Shown here in pieces: positions 8,835-17,879 of a DNA stretch of 64,000 nucleotides (position 1 is the stretch's first letter; the number at the start of each line of letters is the position of its first letter). Under the pieces are notes generated by a model. The model did not search any database and was not told the DNA's origin. It saw only the letters and a program-made list of their open reading frames with translations. A program made the position numbers and the translations under genes. Source of the DNA: AP-15 sp963790875 (GTDB lineage: Bacteria > Pseudomonadota > Alphaproteobacteria > ATCC43930 > CGMCC-115725); NCBI GenBank assembly GCA_963790875.1, contig CAWBQT010000011.1:1-64000 (forward strand). Reading direction: 5' to 3'.

Positions 8835-9647
8835 ATGTTGAGACTGGCGGCAGCGGCATTATTATTGTTGATCGGCTTCTGCCGCGGCGCGGCGGCCGCC
8901 GAGCAGGTGATGGTGCCGGTTGACTGGCACGGCCGGCAGATCCAGCTGACGGCCTGGTTCTACGCGCCGGCGGGGGCGGGGCCGTTTTTGGCCGTCATCG
9001 TATTGCACAGCTGCTCCGGCTTCGACGCCAACAATTATTCGGGCGCGATGCCGCTGTGGGTGTCGCTGTTGCAGGGGCAGGGCTACGCAATATTGACGAT
9101 GGACAGCTTCACCGCCCGCGGCCTGTCGGATGTCTGCGGCGGCGGCCTGCTTACTTTCCGGCAGCGGGCGCCGGACGTGCTCGCCGCTGCCGCCGTGCTC
9201 GCCGCCCGGCCGGATGTCCGCGCCGACCGGATCGCGGCGATCGGGTTTTCGCATGGCGGCGGCACGGCGATTGCCGCGGCCCGCGATTTCCCGGAATTGC
9301 GCCCGTTGCGCGACCGCCTCGCCGCTCATGGCGGCAGGCTGGCCGCGAGCGTCGCCCTCTACGGCGGCTGCGGCAAACCCGACGGCAACCCTGTTGTAGT
9401 GCCATTGCTGGCGCTGAACGGCGGGCTCGACGACTGGTCCCTGCCGGGCCCGTGCATCGCGCTCGCCAGCCAGCCGGCCAACCGGCTGATGACATTGCAC
9501 GTGTATCCCGACGCCTATCATCACTTCGATGCGCCGAGCGGCGGCAGCGGCTATTCGCATGGGCATCGGATGCTCTACAATCCGGCCGACGCCGCCGACG
9601 CCCGGCAGCGGGCGGTCGCGTTCCTCGACCAGTATCTGCGCCATTAG
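8835..9647 (+). CDS. Secreted dienelactone hydrolase-family protein
   Basis: 270 residues with a signal peptide (MLRLAAAALLLLIGFCRGAA, likely cut after AAAA). The alpha/beta hydrolase core follows: VIVLHSCSGFDANN (oxyanion segment), the nucleophile region IAAIGFSHGGGTAIAAA with Ser in GFSHGG rather than the Cys of classical enzymes, LNGGLDDWSLPGPC with the Asp, and YPDAYHHFDAPSGG with the His. It probably hydrolyses ester or lactone substrates in the periplasm. The ribosome site is weak because the start follows directly after the upstream remnant's stop. Confidence 0.8.
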   Translation: MLRLAAAALLLLIGFCRGAAAAEQVMVPVDWHGRQIQLTAWFYAPAGAGPFLAVIVLHSCSGFDANNYSGAMPLWVSLLQGQGYAILTMDSFTARGLSDVCGGGLLTFRQRAPDVLAAAAVLAARPDVRADRIAAIGFSHGGGTAIAAARDFPELRPLRDRLAAHGGRLAASVALYGGCGKPDGNPVVVPLLALNGGLDDWSLPGPCIALASQPANRLMTLHVYPDAYHHFDAPSGGSGYSHGHRMLYNPADAADARQRAVAFLDQYLRH

Positions 9648-9804
9648 GAGCGCGAAGTCATGCCCGATACGCTGCTTGCTCCGCCGATCCGGCCGGGGAC
9701 TGAACCGGCCCAGCCCCACCCTGACTCGATCTCGACAAGCCGGCTGGCCGGCAAGGTGGGCAACGCTCGGCGAGCCCGTCGCACAACCCCTGCGTTTCCC
9801 GCGC

Positions 9805-9852
9805 GTCGTCGCTTTGCCCCGTCATCGCTTTGCCCCGTCGTCGCTTTGCTGC
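9805..9852. repeat. Three 16-bp tandem copies of GTCGTCGCTTTGCCCC
   Basis: Units at 9805-9820, 9821-9836 and 9837-9852 differ from each other at one to two positions. They lie in the 268-base gap between the hydrolase and the aldolase genes. No function is apparent. Confidence 0.8.
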
Positions 9853-9915
9853 GTCTCTCCGCCATGCGATCATGCGACGGCAGTGCCTCTTTGAGCGGCA
9901 GCGAAAGGAAACGAC

Positions 9916-10695
9916 ATGGCTGAGAACAAGCTGAAGGAACGGTGGAAGGCCGGCAAGGCGGCGGTCAATGGGTGGCTCGCCATCCCCTCCGGCTTTTCGG
10001 CGGAGGTCATGGCTCAGTGCGGCTGGGACAGCGTGACCGTCGACATGCAGCACGGTGTGCAGGACTACCAGACGATGGTCCACTGCTTTCAGGCAATGGA
10101 CCGGCTTCCGGTGACCAAGCTCGTGCGGGTCCCCTGGAATGAGCCCGGCATCGTCGGCAAGGTGCTGGACGGCGGCGCGTACGGGGTCATCTGCCCGATG
10201 GTAAACACGCGCGAAGAGGCGCGGGCTCTCGTTTCGTTCTGCCGCTATCCGCCGAAGGGGCAGCGTAGCAACGGCCCGATCCGCGCCGCGATGTACGGTG
10301 TGGCCGGCGATTACCAGAAAACTGCGAATGACGAGGTTCTCGTCATTCCGATGATCGAGACACGGCAAGCGGTCGAGAACATCGAGGAGATATTGGACGT
10401 GCCGGGGATCGACGCGATCTATGTCGGACCCGCCGACCTAGCCTTCTCACTCGGCAAGACGCCGAAGCTCGACAGCGAAGATGCCGAGCAACTCGGCATG
10501 TACGAAATCGTGCTGGCGGCATGCCGCAAGTGCGGTATCTACCCCGGTATTCATTGCGGAGAACCGGCCTATGCGGCGCGTATGATCCGCATGGGGTTCC
10601 GCCTGACCACGATCGCCAACGACAGCGGGCTGATGGCCAAGGCGGCGCGCGCGGCGGTGGCAGACGTTTGGAAGGAAGTCGGCGAATTTCGCTAA
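9916..10695 (+). CDS. HpcH/HpaI family aldolase
   Basis: A class II, metal-dependent pyruvate-type aldolase of 259 residues that cleaves or forms 2-keto-4-hydroxy acids. Motifs: FSAEVMAQCGWDSVTVDMQHG with the family VDxxHG catalytic segment, KLVRVPWNEPG, the metal-binding Glu in IPMIETRQAVENIEEI and Asp in YVGPADLAFSLG. Ribosome site AAGGAAACGAC lies before ATG 9916. It stands alone on the plus strand, so its substrate is not indicated by neighbours, but it fits the aromatic or carboxylic acid degradation theme of the window. Confidence 0.9.
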   Translation: MAENKLKERWKAGKAAVNGWLAIPSGFSAEVMAQCGWDSVTVDMQHGVQDYQTMVHCFQAMDRLPVTKLVRVPWNEPGIVGKVLDGGAYGVICPMVNTREEARALVSFCRYPPKGQRSNGPIRAAMYGVAGDYQKTANDEVLVIPMIETRQAVENIEEILDVPGIDAIYVGPADLAFSLGKTPKLDSEDAEQLGMYEIVLAACRKCGIYPGIHCGEPAYAARMIRMGFRLTTIANDSGLMAKAARAAVADVWKEVGEFR

Positions 10696-10812
10696 GAATG
10701 CGCCCGTCGGACACTCGCGGCCTTGTCGGAGTTAGCCCGGTCGAGTGATCGGGCGCGGCTTTCGGAATCCTCCAAGACGCGCGCGCCGCCACGGGTCGCT
10801 CGCGACCGAAGC

Positions 10813-12165
10813 TCAGCGTTGCGCGGCGACAATCGGCTCCATACCGCGCGCCATGGCCAGCAGGCGGCGGTCGGCGCCATGCTCACCGACCACCATCAGG
10901 CCGACCGGCGGGGCGCCGGGCGGCTGGATCGGCAGGGTGACGGCGCAGCGGTCGAGAAAGTTGATGAGGGCGGTATTTCGCAGAATGAGTTCGTTCAGGC
11001 GAAAGTATTCACTGTCATTTTCGAATGCTGCGATCGGCGGCGCCGCGATCGGAACGGTCGGCATCAGCAGGCCGTCGAAATCGGCGGTTCGCGCCGCTAC
11101 CCGCGCAATGAAATCGGCGCGGGCGGCGCATATCCTGATATAGGCCGCGGCACCGACAGCGCGGCCAAACTCGATGCGTGAGCGGACCCGCGGATCGTAC
11201 TCGTTGCCCCGCCGCGCGAGGAGCTCCTCGTGCCAGGCAAAGGCCTCGCTGTTGACGAGATTGCCGCGGTCGCTCAGCCGCGGGTATTCGTTCAATTCGC
11301 GAAGCGGCAGGTCGGTGACCCGGGCACCGGCCCGCGACAAGGCCGCGCAGGCTTCGGTAAAGGCGTTGGCCACCTCGGGCGCGAGATCGTCGAGCACAAA
11401 GCTTTGCGGTATGGCGAGCCGTAGTCCCGGGATCGGTGCCTCGTCTGGTGCGACGGGGTTCTCTGCGGCCATCACCGCATCGGCGATCGCGCAGCAGGCG
11501 ACGCTGTTCGCCAGCGGACCGATCGAGTCGAGGCTGGTCGACAGCGGCGTGGCGCCGGCGCGCGGGACGCGCCTTGCCGTCGGCTTGAAGCCGACGACGC
11601 CGCATAATGCGGCGGGGATGCGAACGGACCCGCCCGTGTCCGTGCCGATCGCGACAACGGCGCAGCCATCCGCTACCGAAACCGGCGCTCCGGCGGACGA
11701 ACCGCCGGGAATGCGCTTGCGGTCGTACGGGTTGCCGGGCGTCCCATAGTGCGGATTGATGCCGACGCCCGAAAACGCGAACTCGGTCATGTTCGTTTTG
11801 CCGATGATCAACGCTCCGGCGGCGCGCAGGCGGGCGACGATCGCCGCGTCGTGCTCGGCCGCAGGCCGGTCATCGAGCGCTTTCGCGCCGGCGAGGGTCA
11901 CTTCGCCGGCCACATCGAACAGGTCCTTGATCGACACCGGCAGGCCTGCCAGCGGCGACGCGACATACCCGGCCCGGCGCAGCCCGTCTTGCGCATCGCC
12001 GGCGGCGCGCGCCTGCTCGGCGTAAACTTTGGTGAAGGTGCGGGCGCCTTCGCCGGACGGATCGGTGATCCGCGCGAGCGCCGCATCGACAAGCGCGCGG
12101 CTCGTGGTGCGTCCCGCCGCAAGATCGGCGGCGAGGCTGAGGACGGTCGGCCGGGTCGCCATCAT
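10813..12165 (-). CDS. Amidase signature-family protein
   Basis: A 450-residue amidase using a Ser-cisSer-Lys triad. The Lys is in GLPVSIKDLFDVAG (about residue 70), and the signature GGSSAGAPVSVADGCAVVAI, then GTDTGGSVRIPAALCG, gives the two Ser residues; VVGFKPTARRVPRAG follows as in the family. The start is ATG 12165 or 12162 (two Met codons in a row); the longer frame begins with TTG. It converges with the aldolase gene. Function could be aryl- or acylamide hydrolysis; it lacks GatA neighbours, so a tRNA role is unlikely. Confidence 0.88.
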   Translation of the reverse strand: MMATRPTVLSLAADLAAGRTTSRALVDAALARITDPSGEGARTFTKVYAEQARAAGDAQDGLRRAGYVASPLAGLPVSIKDLFDVAGEVTLAGAKALDDRPAAEHDAAIVARLRAAGALIIGKTNMTEFAFSGVGINPHYGTPGNPYDRKRIPGGSSAGAPVSVADGCAVVAIGTDTGGSVRIPAALCGVVGFKPTARRVPRAGATPLSTSLDSIGPLANSVACCAIADAVMAAENPVAPDEAPIPGLRLAIPQSFVLDDLAPEVANAFTEACAALSRAGARVTDLPLRELNEYPRLSDRGNLVNSEAFAWHEELLARRGNEYDPRVRSRIEFGRAVGAAAYIRICAARADFIARVAARTADFDGLLMPTVPIAAPPIAAFENDSEYFRLNELILRNTALINFLDRCAVTLPIQPPGAPPVGLMVVGEHGADRRLLAMARGMEPIVAAQR

Positions 12166-12548
12166 CGATCTCAACCCGTGATCGGCGGGAGCAGCATCGC
12201 ACGGCGTCGGCCCGCACCGCTCATCTCTATGACGATGATCTGTCCGCGACGTTTGTTTCCGAGGATCGGCATGGCGTTGCTCCTGCTCCCTGCACGAACC
12301 CCTCTGGGGTATCCAATATTGCGGGGTCGATCAGTCTATGCCTTCCATCGATGATAGCGCATGCCCGATAGCGGCCCCCGCCTTTGCCCGAACGCCTCGC
12401 CGTTACAGACGGCCACGCCCGGCGATGGAGTGGGAGAGATTTTGCTCTTCTGCCGATCGCCGGCCCGTCATACTGTCCGCCCCGCCGCCCGCCTTCCGCT
12501 TGCGGGACGAGGCGGCGCGCGTGCCAAATGCTCATATGGAGAAAACAA
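12166..12548. other. Divergent intergenic region, no gene supported
   Basis: The gap lies between the amidase start and the VOC gene start and should hold both promoters. Frames on either strand are short and arginine-rich. No clear operator-like repeat was seen. Confidence 0.5.
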
Positions 12549-12914
12549 ATGTTCAGCCACATCATGATCGGCAGCAACGATATTGCCCGGTCAAAGAAAT
12601 TCTATGACGCTCTCTTTGCCGCAATGGGTGCTCAACCTGCTGTTGAGGACGCTAGAGGCCGCCTGTCATACTCGCACAATGGCGGCCGTTTCATGGTCAG
12701 CAAACCCATCGATGGCAAGCCGGCAACGGTCCTCAACGGCGGCACGATCGGCTTTATGATGAGTGATGCCAAGCAGGCGGAAGCATGGCACAAAGCCGGC
12801 GTTGCGAATGGCGGCACGTCAATCGAGGATCCGCCTGGCGTGCGCCCGAATGGCGCTTATCTCGCTTATCTTCGTGACCCCGATGGCCACAAGCTCGTCG
12901 GGGTTGCTCGGTGA
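12549..12914 (+). CDS. VOC (glyoxalase/dioxygenase superfamily) protein
   Basis: 121 residues forming one VOC module pair: MFSHIMIGSNDIARSKKFYD at the start, GTIGFMMSDAKQAEAWHKAG in the middle, and YLAYLRDPDGHKLVGVAR at the end. The first His (position 4) and later acidic residues are typical metal-ligand positions. The start is fixed by GGAG seven bases upstream of ATG 12549. Such stand-alone proteins include glyoxalase-like and resistance proteins; the substrate is not inferable. Confidence 0.85.
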   Translation: MFSHIMIGSNDIARSKKFYDALFAAMGAQPAVEDARGRLSYSHNGGRFMVSKPIDGKPATVLNGGTIGFMMSDAKQAEAWHKAGVANGGTSIEDPPGVRPNGAYLAYLRDPDGHKLVGVAR

Positions 12915-12985
12915 GCTGCCTGACCTTGTCGCACACAGCAAAAAACTGAGGAGGGCCGTCCTTTCGGGAAGGTTCTTCCGCTTTG

Positions 12986-13013
12986 GGGGACGCCGGCGAC
13001 CGCCGGCGTCCCC
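12986..13013. terminator. Strong GC hairpin between convergent genes
   Basis: A perfect 13-base inverted repeat (GGGGACGCCGGCG / CGCCGGCGTCCCC, two-base centre) lies between the end of the VOC gene and the end of the second luciferase-like gene. A second small palindromic pair (GGATCC-AAGA-GGATCC) follows at once. There is no T-run, so it is a hairpin likely to act as a bidirectional terminator or mRNA 3' end stabiliser rather than a textbook intrinsic terminator. Confidence 0.6.
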
Positions 13014-13055
13014 GGATCCAAGAGGATCCGCTCACGAGTACGGCGCTGCAGAGCT

Positions 13056-13931
13056 CTAACGGACCGAGTTGTAGACGTTACGCCAGCGCTTGATGGCTTC
13101 GATGTGGCCGTCCACCGTGTTGAGGTTCGCGCTCATCGTCACGACGGATATGTGGCTCCCCCCAGCCTCGCGCCACGCCGCAATATCGCCGGGCCATTGG
13201 TTGTCCCCGCGACTGTATTGCTGGATGGACTCGAAGCCGAATGCATCGGCATCCCTTCCGAGCTTGAGCAGCTTAGCCGCGACCCTCGCCTTGATTTGGA
13301 TCGCTTCGGTTTGAGTCCGGCCCGAAAACAGGAATCCGTCCCCGATCCTAGCCGCCCGGTCGAACGCGGCCTCGCTGAAACCTCCCAGCCAGATCGGGAT
13401 CCTCCGTTTTGGGCGCGGCAATATCCCGGCTCTGTCGATCCGGTGGTCGGAATCCTTATGGTCGACCACAGGCTGCTCCCACAGCTTACGGATCAAGGCA
13501 ATCTGCTGCTCCTGCCGCTTGCCGCGGCGGCGAAAATGCCCGGACATTTCGAGACCGTCGTATTCCACCCAGTTCCAGCCGACCCCGACGCCCAGGCGAA
13601 GCCGGCCCTCTGAGAACAGGTCGACATCCGCAGCCTGTTTGGCGAACAAGGCAGTCTGTCGCTGCGGCAGGATGATCACGCCCGTGGTCAGTCCGAGGTT
13701 CTTGGTGACCCCAGCGAGGTAAGCGTAGGTGACCAACGGCTCGTGGAACGGATCGCTTTCCGTATAAGGGCCGGTCAGCTTCGGTTCTCTGCCGGCATGA
13801 ACGGCGCCGAGGACATGATCGTAGATCACAATATGGTCGTAACCCAAGTCCTCCGCCGCCTGGGCAAACGCCTTGACCGCCCCGGTATCGCCGCCAAGTT
13901 CGACCTGCGGATAAACCACCCCAGCTTTCAT
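13056..13931 (-). CDS. Luciferase-like flavin-dependent monooxygenase (second copy)
   Basis: 291 residues, LLM family TIM barrel: MKAGVVYPQVELGGDTGAVK, DLGYDHIVIYDHVLGAVHAG, TGVIILPQRQTALFAKQAAD, and the loop LRLGVGVGWNWVEYDGLEMS, then RRIPIWLGGFSEAAFDRAAR. It differs clearly from the copy at 2.97 kb, so it is not a recent duplicate. An AGGGGAAG ribosome site precedes ATG 13931. Substrate unknown. Confidence 0.87.
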   Translation of the reverse strand: MKAGVVYPQVELGGDTGAVKAFAQAAEDLGYDHIVIYDHVLGAVHAGREPKLTGPYTESDPFHEPLVTYAYLAGVTKNLGLTTGVIILPQRQTALFAKQAADVDLFSEGRLRLGVGVGWNWVEYDGLEMSGHFRRRGKRQEQQIALIRKLWEQPVVDHKDSDHRIDRAGILPRPKRRIPIWLGGFSEAAFDRAARIGDGFLFSGRTQTEAIQIKARVAAKLLKLGRDADAFGFESIQQYSRGDNQWPGDIAAWREAGGSHISVVTMSANLNTVDGHIEAIKRWRNVYNSVR

Positions 13932-14126
13932 CGTTCACTTCCCCTATCACGGTGTGAGGTCTTGCGCCAGATACAGACCATTCGCGCCCGGTCCGCAAGC
14001 AGCAGCCCGAACGCCGGCACATAATTTTCGCCGTGACTCGGACCGTAGCACACGACGCAGGCGACTATAGCTTTCGAGCCGGCGGGCCGACGATCGTTTG
14101 CCCCAGTTTGCCGTTCGCGATCATGA

Positions 14127-14303
14127 TCACGCCGGGTAATCCCGCAGACCATCGCCGGCGAGATTGATGTGCTGCCAGCCGACAGGGGCGAGGATCATTT
14201 CTCCGCCGCGGCGCAGGCCATCGAGCGCACCGCCGAGACAGACGGTGTTCGAAAGCGCGATAGCAGTGGTGAGGAGGGCAAGCCCGCTCACATGATATTG
14301 CCG
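14127..14303 (-). pseudogene. tnpA: Tn3-family transposase C-terminal remnant
   Basis: About 58 codons read RQYHVSGLALLTTAIALSNT, then APVGWQHINLAGD, matching the end of Tn3-type transposases (SGLNLLxAAIxLWNTVYL and LGWEHINLTGDYxW). Only this C-terminal tip remains, with no terminal inverted repeats or resolvase nearby. It marks a past transposon in this segment. Confidence 0.75.
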
Positions 14304-14346
14304 CGTCTCGGCTGCAGGATCGCGCAACCGGCCGGGCGCTGTCCTT

Positions 14347-15107
14347 CTACCGCCCGCCGCCCGTGACCACGGGTAGTGCGAAGAAGCTGCCGCAGTCGGC
14401 GAAGAGGCGGATCTCGGCCTTGCGGTAGTCGGCCGGTTTGGCGAAGAAGATGTTGGGCACGTAGCTCTGCGGGTTCATGTCGTAGAGCGGGAACCAGCTC
14501 GACTGGACCTGTACCATGACGCGGTGGCCGGTGAGGAAGACGTAGTTCACCGGCGGCAGGCCGCAGCGGTAGACGAGCCGCTCGCCCGCCGCGATCGGCT
14601 TCGGGTCGAGAAGCTCTCGCGGTAGCGGCCACGCAAGATTTCGGCCGAGACCATGAGCTGGTAGCCCCCAGCCTCGGCTCGCGGCCCATCTGGTCGGGAT
14701 AGACGTCGATCAGCTTGACCGCGAAGTCGCCGTCCGTGCCGGTGGTCGCGGCCGCGAGATTGACGACGGGCTCGCCCGCAATCTGAGGGGTGCGGTCAGC
14801 GGTGCCGTCTCGAACACCAGCACGTCGAGCCGGCTCGCCGCCTCGCGCTGGTCGCTGACGAGCCAGCTCTGCCAGCGCGCCGCGCCCTCCTCTCCGATGA
14901 GGTTGATGGGCCGCGGGATGAAAGGCACCGGCTTCGCCGGATCCGAGACGTAGGCTTCGACGCCGGGGGCCACAGGCTTGTCGAACGCGAGCCGTGCCGC
15001 CGGCTGGAGATAGATCGCCCGCGTCTCGATCGCGCAGCCTGCCTCGCAGCCTTGCGGCCAGGCATCGAGCCGCTCCCACCGGTTGGTGTCGGTCTCGGGC
15101 GCGGCTT
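14347..15107 (-). pseudogene. CocE/NonD-type hydrolase, C-terminal half, frameshifted
   Basis: Pieces of the C-terminal jelly-roll domain of CocE/glutaryl-7-ACA acylase type hydrolases lie in successive frames. GVEAYVSDPAKPVPFIPRPI is in the 14710-14973 frame, AGEPVVNLAAATTGTDGDF with VKLIDVYPDQM in the next frame, and MNYVFLTGHRVMVQVQSSWF with YVPNIFFAKPADYRK in the 14347-14550 frame. At least two frameshifts separate them, and the N-terminal alpha/beta hydrolase domain with the catalytic Ser is gone. The right end meets the promoter region of the secreted protein at 15192. Confidence 0.8.
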
Positions 15108-15191
15108 AATCTTTGCCGAGGCAGCCTCCCGGCTGCCGCCCGCCGCGCCGTCGATGCCGGCCGGCCATGTTTCGGCAAGAGGAGCTCGTCG

Positions 15192-15698
15192 ATGGTTAGA
15201 TACTTCGCAATACTCGCGGTCACGGCGCTCGGCTGCCTTTGGATTTTCCCCGGGCGTGCCCAGCACAGCGGATCTGCCGCAGATGCGCCGGCTGCGGCGC
15301 CGGTCGATCCGGCTGGTACATCGAGCGGCATCTCTCAGGGAGACTGCAGCTGTACTCTGCCAAAAGGCGGTGTTATCTATACTTTGGGCAAGGACATGTC
15401 ATTCAAATTCACCTGCGGGGTGCCTTGCACGCTGCAGCTGCAGGCGATGGTGGAAGCGGGCGGGAACAAAGCGGCAGGAAACCAGTGGGCCATTTCCGGC
15501 CAGCTCGACGGCAAACCAGACGGTTTCGATGCTCCGTTTCAAGGCACGTTGCCGACTGATGCCAGCTATGTGACCGGCAATTTCGCCTGGTCGGTCTCGC
15601 TTACAAAAGGGACCTACACCGCGCAACCGACGGTCTTCGTCAAGGGTCCGGCCATGCTCGGCGATTTTCACATCACCTACCAAGTGTCGCAACTCTGA
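15192..15698 (+). CDS. Secreted protein of unknown family (paralog A)
   Basis: 168 residues with a signal peptide (MVRYFAILAVTALGCLWIFP, likely cut after GRA-Q). The mature part is rich in Gly, Thr and beta-type sequence: CSCTLPKGGVIYTLG, FKFTCGVPCTLQLQAMVEAG, FQGTLPTDASYVTGNFAWSV, and VFVKGPAMLGDFHITYQV. Three or four Cys could form disulfides. It is clearly homologous to the protein at 16456-16968, and both end in a beta-strand-like tail. GAGG lies a few bases before the start. I recognise no named domain; a small beta-sandwich is likely. Confidence 0.65.
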   Translation: MVRYFAILAVTALGCLWIFPGRAQHSGSAADAPAAAPVDPAGTSSGISQGDCSCTLPKGGVIYTLGKDMSFKFTCGVPCTLQLQAMVEAGGNKAAGNQWAISGQLDGKPDGFDAPFQGTLPTDASYVTGNFAWSVSLTKGTYTAQPTVFVKGPAMLGDFHITYQVSQL

Positions 15699-16012
15699 TC
15701 CCGCCTACGTCCTGACTGCGGGCGCGACCGCGCCAGTGCCGGCTGGGGCGCGTCGCGCACGCGGATGAGCTGGGCGGCCGTCGGCGAGGCCGAAGGCGCT
15801 TCGACCTGGCGCCAGGATCGTGACAGCGTTGCCGAACTCGCGAACACAATACCGGCCGCCCCGATACACTGGCCGGCCCCGCGGCCCCCTACCTGTTATT
15901 TTGAAAATTAAGCGCCGCTGCGGCCGCCGCGGCGCGCACACCGTCAGCGTGCGCCTTCGCCCGCGCGGTTGACAAACGAAGCGGTCCGACACTCGCGTTC
16001 CTGCGGCGATAT

Positions 16013-16184
16013 ATGGGGAATGCGATACCGGCCGTAATCGACGATCCGATCCTGAAGGGCTACCGCACTACGCTGGACGAAATCTACGACCAGCGGCTTG
16101 AGCGCGTCGTGCTGTTCGGCTCGTGGGCGCGGCGATGCGGACGAAGGGTTGGATCACGACGTGGCCGAGGGCATCGACTTGTGA
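16013..16184 (+). pseudogene. Nucleotidyltransferase (MNT-type) fragment, frameshifted
   Basis: The first frame gives YRTTLDEIYDQRLERVVLFG followed by SWAR, the start of the GSxAR motif of minimal nucleotidyltransferases. A one-base shift then gives GDADEGLDHDVAEGIDL and a stop at 16184, which restores the G..SDxDvaV metal-binding pattern (here LDHDV). The gene ends before the third acidic residue. Intact relatives are often antitoxins paired with HEPN toxins; no HEPN gene is present. Confidence 0.65.
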
Positions 16185-16345
16185 AGGCCCAGAGCGCCGC
16201 TGCGTTCCTCGCCAAGTCCTGATGCGAGGGCTCGCCGCAACGAAGGCCTCCGAAACGTGGATCCTCTACATGATAGAAACGCATTCCCGCGCTGCTAGGC
16301 CGGCGTGCGGCGCTCTAGGTCAGGCTTTTTTATATTTACCATAAC

Positions 16346-16367
16346 TATCGATTTTCTTTGATCGATA
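16346..16367. promoter_or_regulatory. Inverted repeat upstream of paralog B
   Basis: A perfect 7-base inverted repeat (TATCGAT, 8-base spacer, ATCGATA) in an AT-rich stretch 90 bases before the start of the gene at 16456. The position and composition suit an operator or promoter region; no binding protein can be named. Confidence 0.4.
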
Positions 16368-16455
16368 TATCGGGTTAAACCAATCCGGGTGCTGCGCACC
16401 CCAAAGTCGGCCATAGAACGCTCCATGATCCACGTGGAGCGAGTGCGGAGGAGCT

Positions 16456-16968
16456 ATGAACAAGGCGCTTTTCAGCCTGACTGCGGTCTGTTTACTCTCG
16501 TCGAGCAGCGGTTTTGCTCAGCAAACGGCCTACGAAAGCACGATGGCGGTTGAACCGAACTCCACTTCTTCACCTCCAGTCAACCATATCCTTCAACAGA
16601 CTCTAATCGACCAAGGGCCGAGCGGCGGCACTATCCCAAAAGCTGGCACCTTCACCTTTAATGCTGTCACGCCCTTCACCTGCAAAGCCGCGTGTACACT
16701 CGAAGTCGAGATCATGCTCCAAATTGGAGAGAACACCACAAGTGGCAATTTGTGGGATATTTGTGCCCAGGTAGATCAAAGTGGCACGAATTTCCAATGC
16801 TCTTATCAGGGGACGCTGCCTACTGACAAGAGTTATGTGGTTGGAAATTATTCCTACTCCGTTTCGCTTGCAAAAGGTAAGCACGTTGTCCAAGGAACTG
16901 TTTTCACCAAGACAGGTCCGGCGACGCTCGGCACCTACCATGCGCACTACGGCGTCTATCAACCTTGA
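16456..16968 (+). CDS. Secreted protein of unknown family (paralog B)
   Basis: 170 residues with a signal peptide (MNKALFSLTAVCLLSSSSGF, cut near FAQ-Q). The mature region shares the full motif order of paralog A at 15192: PKAGTFTF, PFTCKAACTLEVEIMLQIG, YQGTLPTDKSYVVGNYSYSV, SLAKGKHVVQGTVFTK and GPATLGTYHAHYGVYQP. Cys positions in FTC...CTL are conserved. The base composition is visibly more AT-rich than its neighbours. Ribosome site GGAGG sits seven bases before ATG. No enzyme motif was found; a binding or structural role is possible. Confidence 0.65.
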   Translation: MNKALFSLTAVCLLSSSSGFAQQTAYESTMAVEPNSTSSPPVNHILQQTLIDQGPSGGTIPKAGTFTFNAVTPFTCKAACTLEVEIMLQIGENTTSGNLWDICAQVDQSGTNFQCSYQGTLPTDKSYVVGNYSYSVSLAKGKHVVQGTVFTKTGPATLGTYHAHYGVYQP

Positions 16969-16990
16969 TCACAAATCCGAATAGCCGTGT

Positions 16991-17399
16991 TCATGCGCAA
17001 GAGGTAGGGCAGAAGACTCCCGTCCGTCGGCGCTCTTGTCTCCCCGACCCACCCCCTTCGCTTTCGTTCAACGGTTCGCGCACAGGCGCGCTGTCGCCGC
17101 CGTCGGCCATTCTGCCCTGCCGCAGGGGACCCTGATCGCGCCACTTAGGAGACGGCGTCGCGGCCGTCTCGCCAATGCCCATCAGCTCGCGCAGCCTGGT
17201 GCGGGCGCGCGATAGGCGGGAGCGGACGGTTCCTATCGGCACGCCGAGGGCCGCGGCCATTTCCTCGTAGCGCATCCCCTCGCGGCCGGCGAGCAGGATC
17301 ACCTTTGCGGTGCTCGCGCCGCAACGTAGCGATCGCCTGCTCGACCTCGTTCAGATCGAGCGAAGCCTCGACCGTCGGCGCGGCAGACAAATTCGACAT
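16991..17399 (-). pseudogene. ECF sigma factor remnant (region 4)
   Basis: From ATG 17399 the frame reads MSNLSAAPTVEASLDLNEVE, then QAIATLRREHRK; a one-base shift near 17302 continues as VILLAGREGMRYEEMAAALG followed by VPIGTVRSRLSRARTRLREL, a good sigma-70 region 4 helix-turn-helix. Region 2, which binds core polymerase and the -10 box, is missing. It cannot work as a sigma factor. An intact ECF gene of a different type lies at 52333-52872. Confidence 0.7.
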
Positions 17400-17879
17400 G
17401 ACTCTTCGTGCGCCATGACTTTTATCCGCCCGATTTGGGCTGTACCAGTGAGTCTTAAAGCGTAGCCCGGTCCGCAATTCATCGGACGCTTGGCTCTTCG
17501 CCGGCAGTCCGAAACTCGCAATAGTTATGCAGACGAGCCGCACGTAAGTCTATCGCGAGAATTGCTAATTTAGCGCCCACCCATCGCGTCGATGCACGGC
17601 TCGTCAGACGCCAGGCAGCGATCGATGATCTGAAACCGAGCATCCTCGATTGGATCAAGAACTTGCAGCGCCCTCCACACCCTGCATTGTCCCAGCCTTG
17701 GGGCCACTCGAAGGTATGCGCGCGGCAGGCACCCTGTCGTGAACGCCATCCCAGCGTCCTTTCGAAGCCCGCCCGCGGCGATTGTCCGTAATTCTATTTT
17801 TGCCTTAGCCAGCCTCTCGCCGCGAGTAAAGGCGGCCGCGGTCGCTTGTCCAAGTGGTTTCTAGAAGCGACATTGCGTG
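17400..17879. other. Intergenic stretch, no gene supported
   Basis: Nothing recognisable was found in any frame. It follows the sigma remnant and precedes the antitoxin gene; frames are short and rich in stops. Confidence 0.5.

Noticed and set aside
9805..9852. Short tandem repeat considered as a CRISPR-like array
   Set aside because: Units follow each other directly with no spacers, are only 16 bases long, and no cas gene is present.
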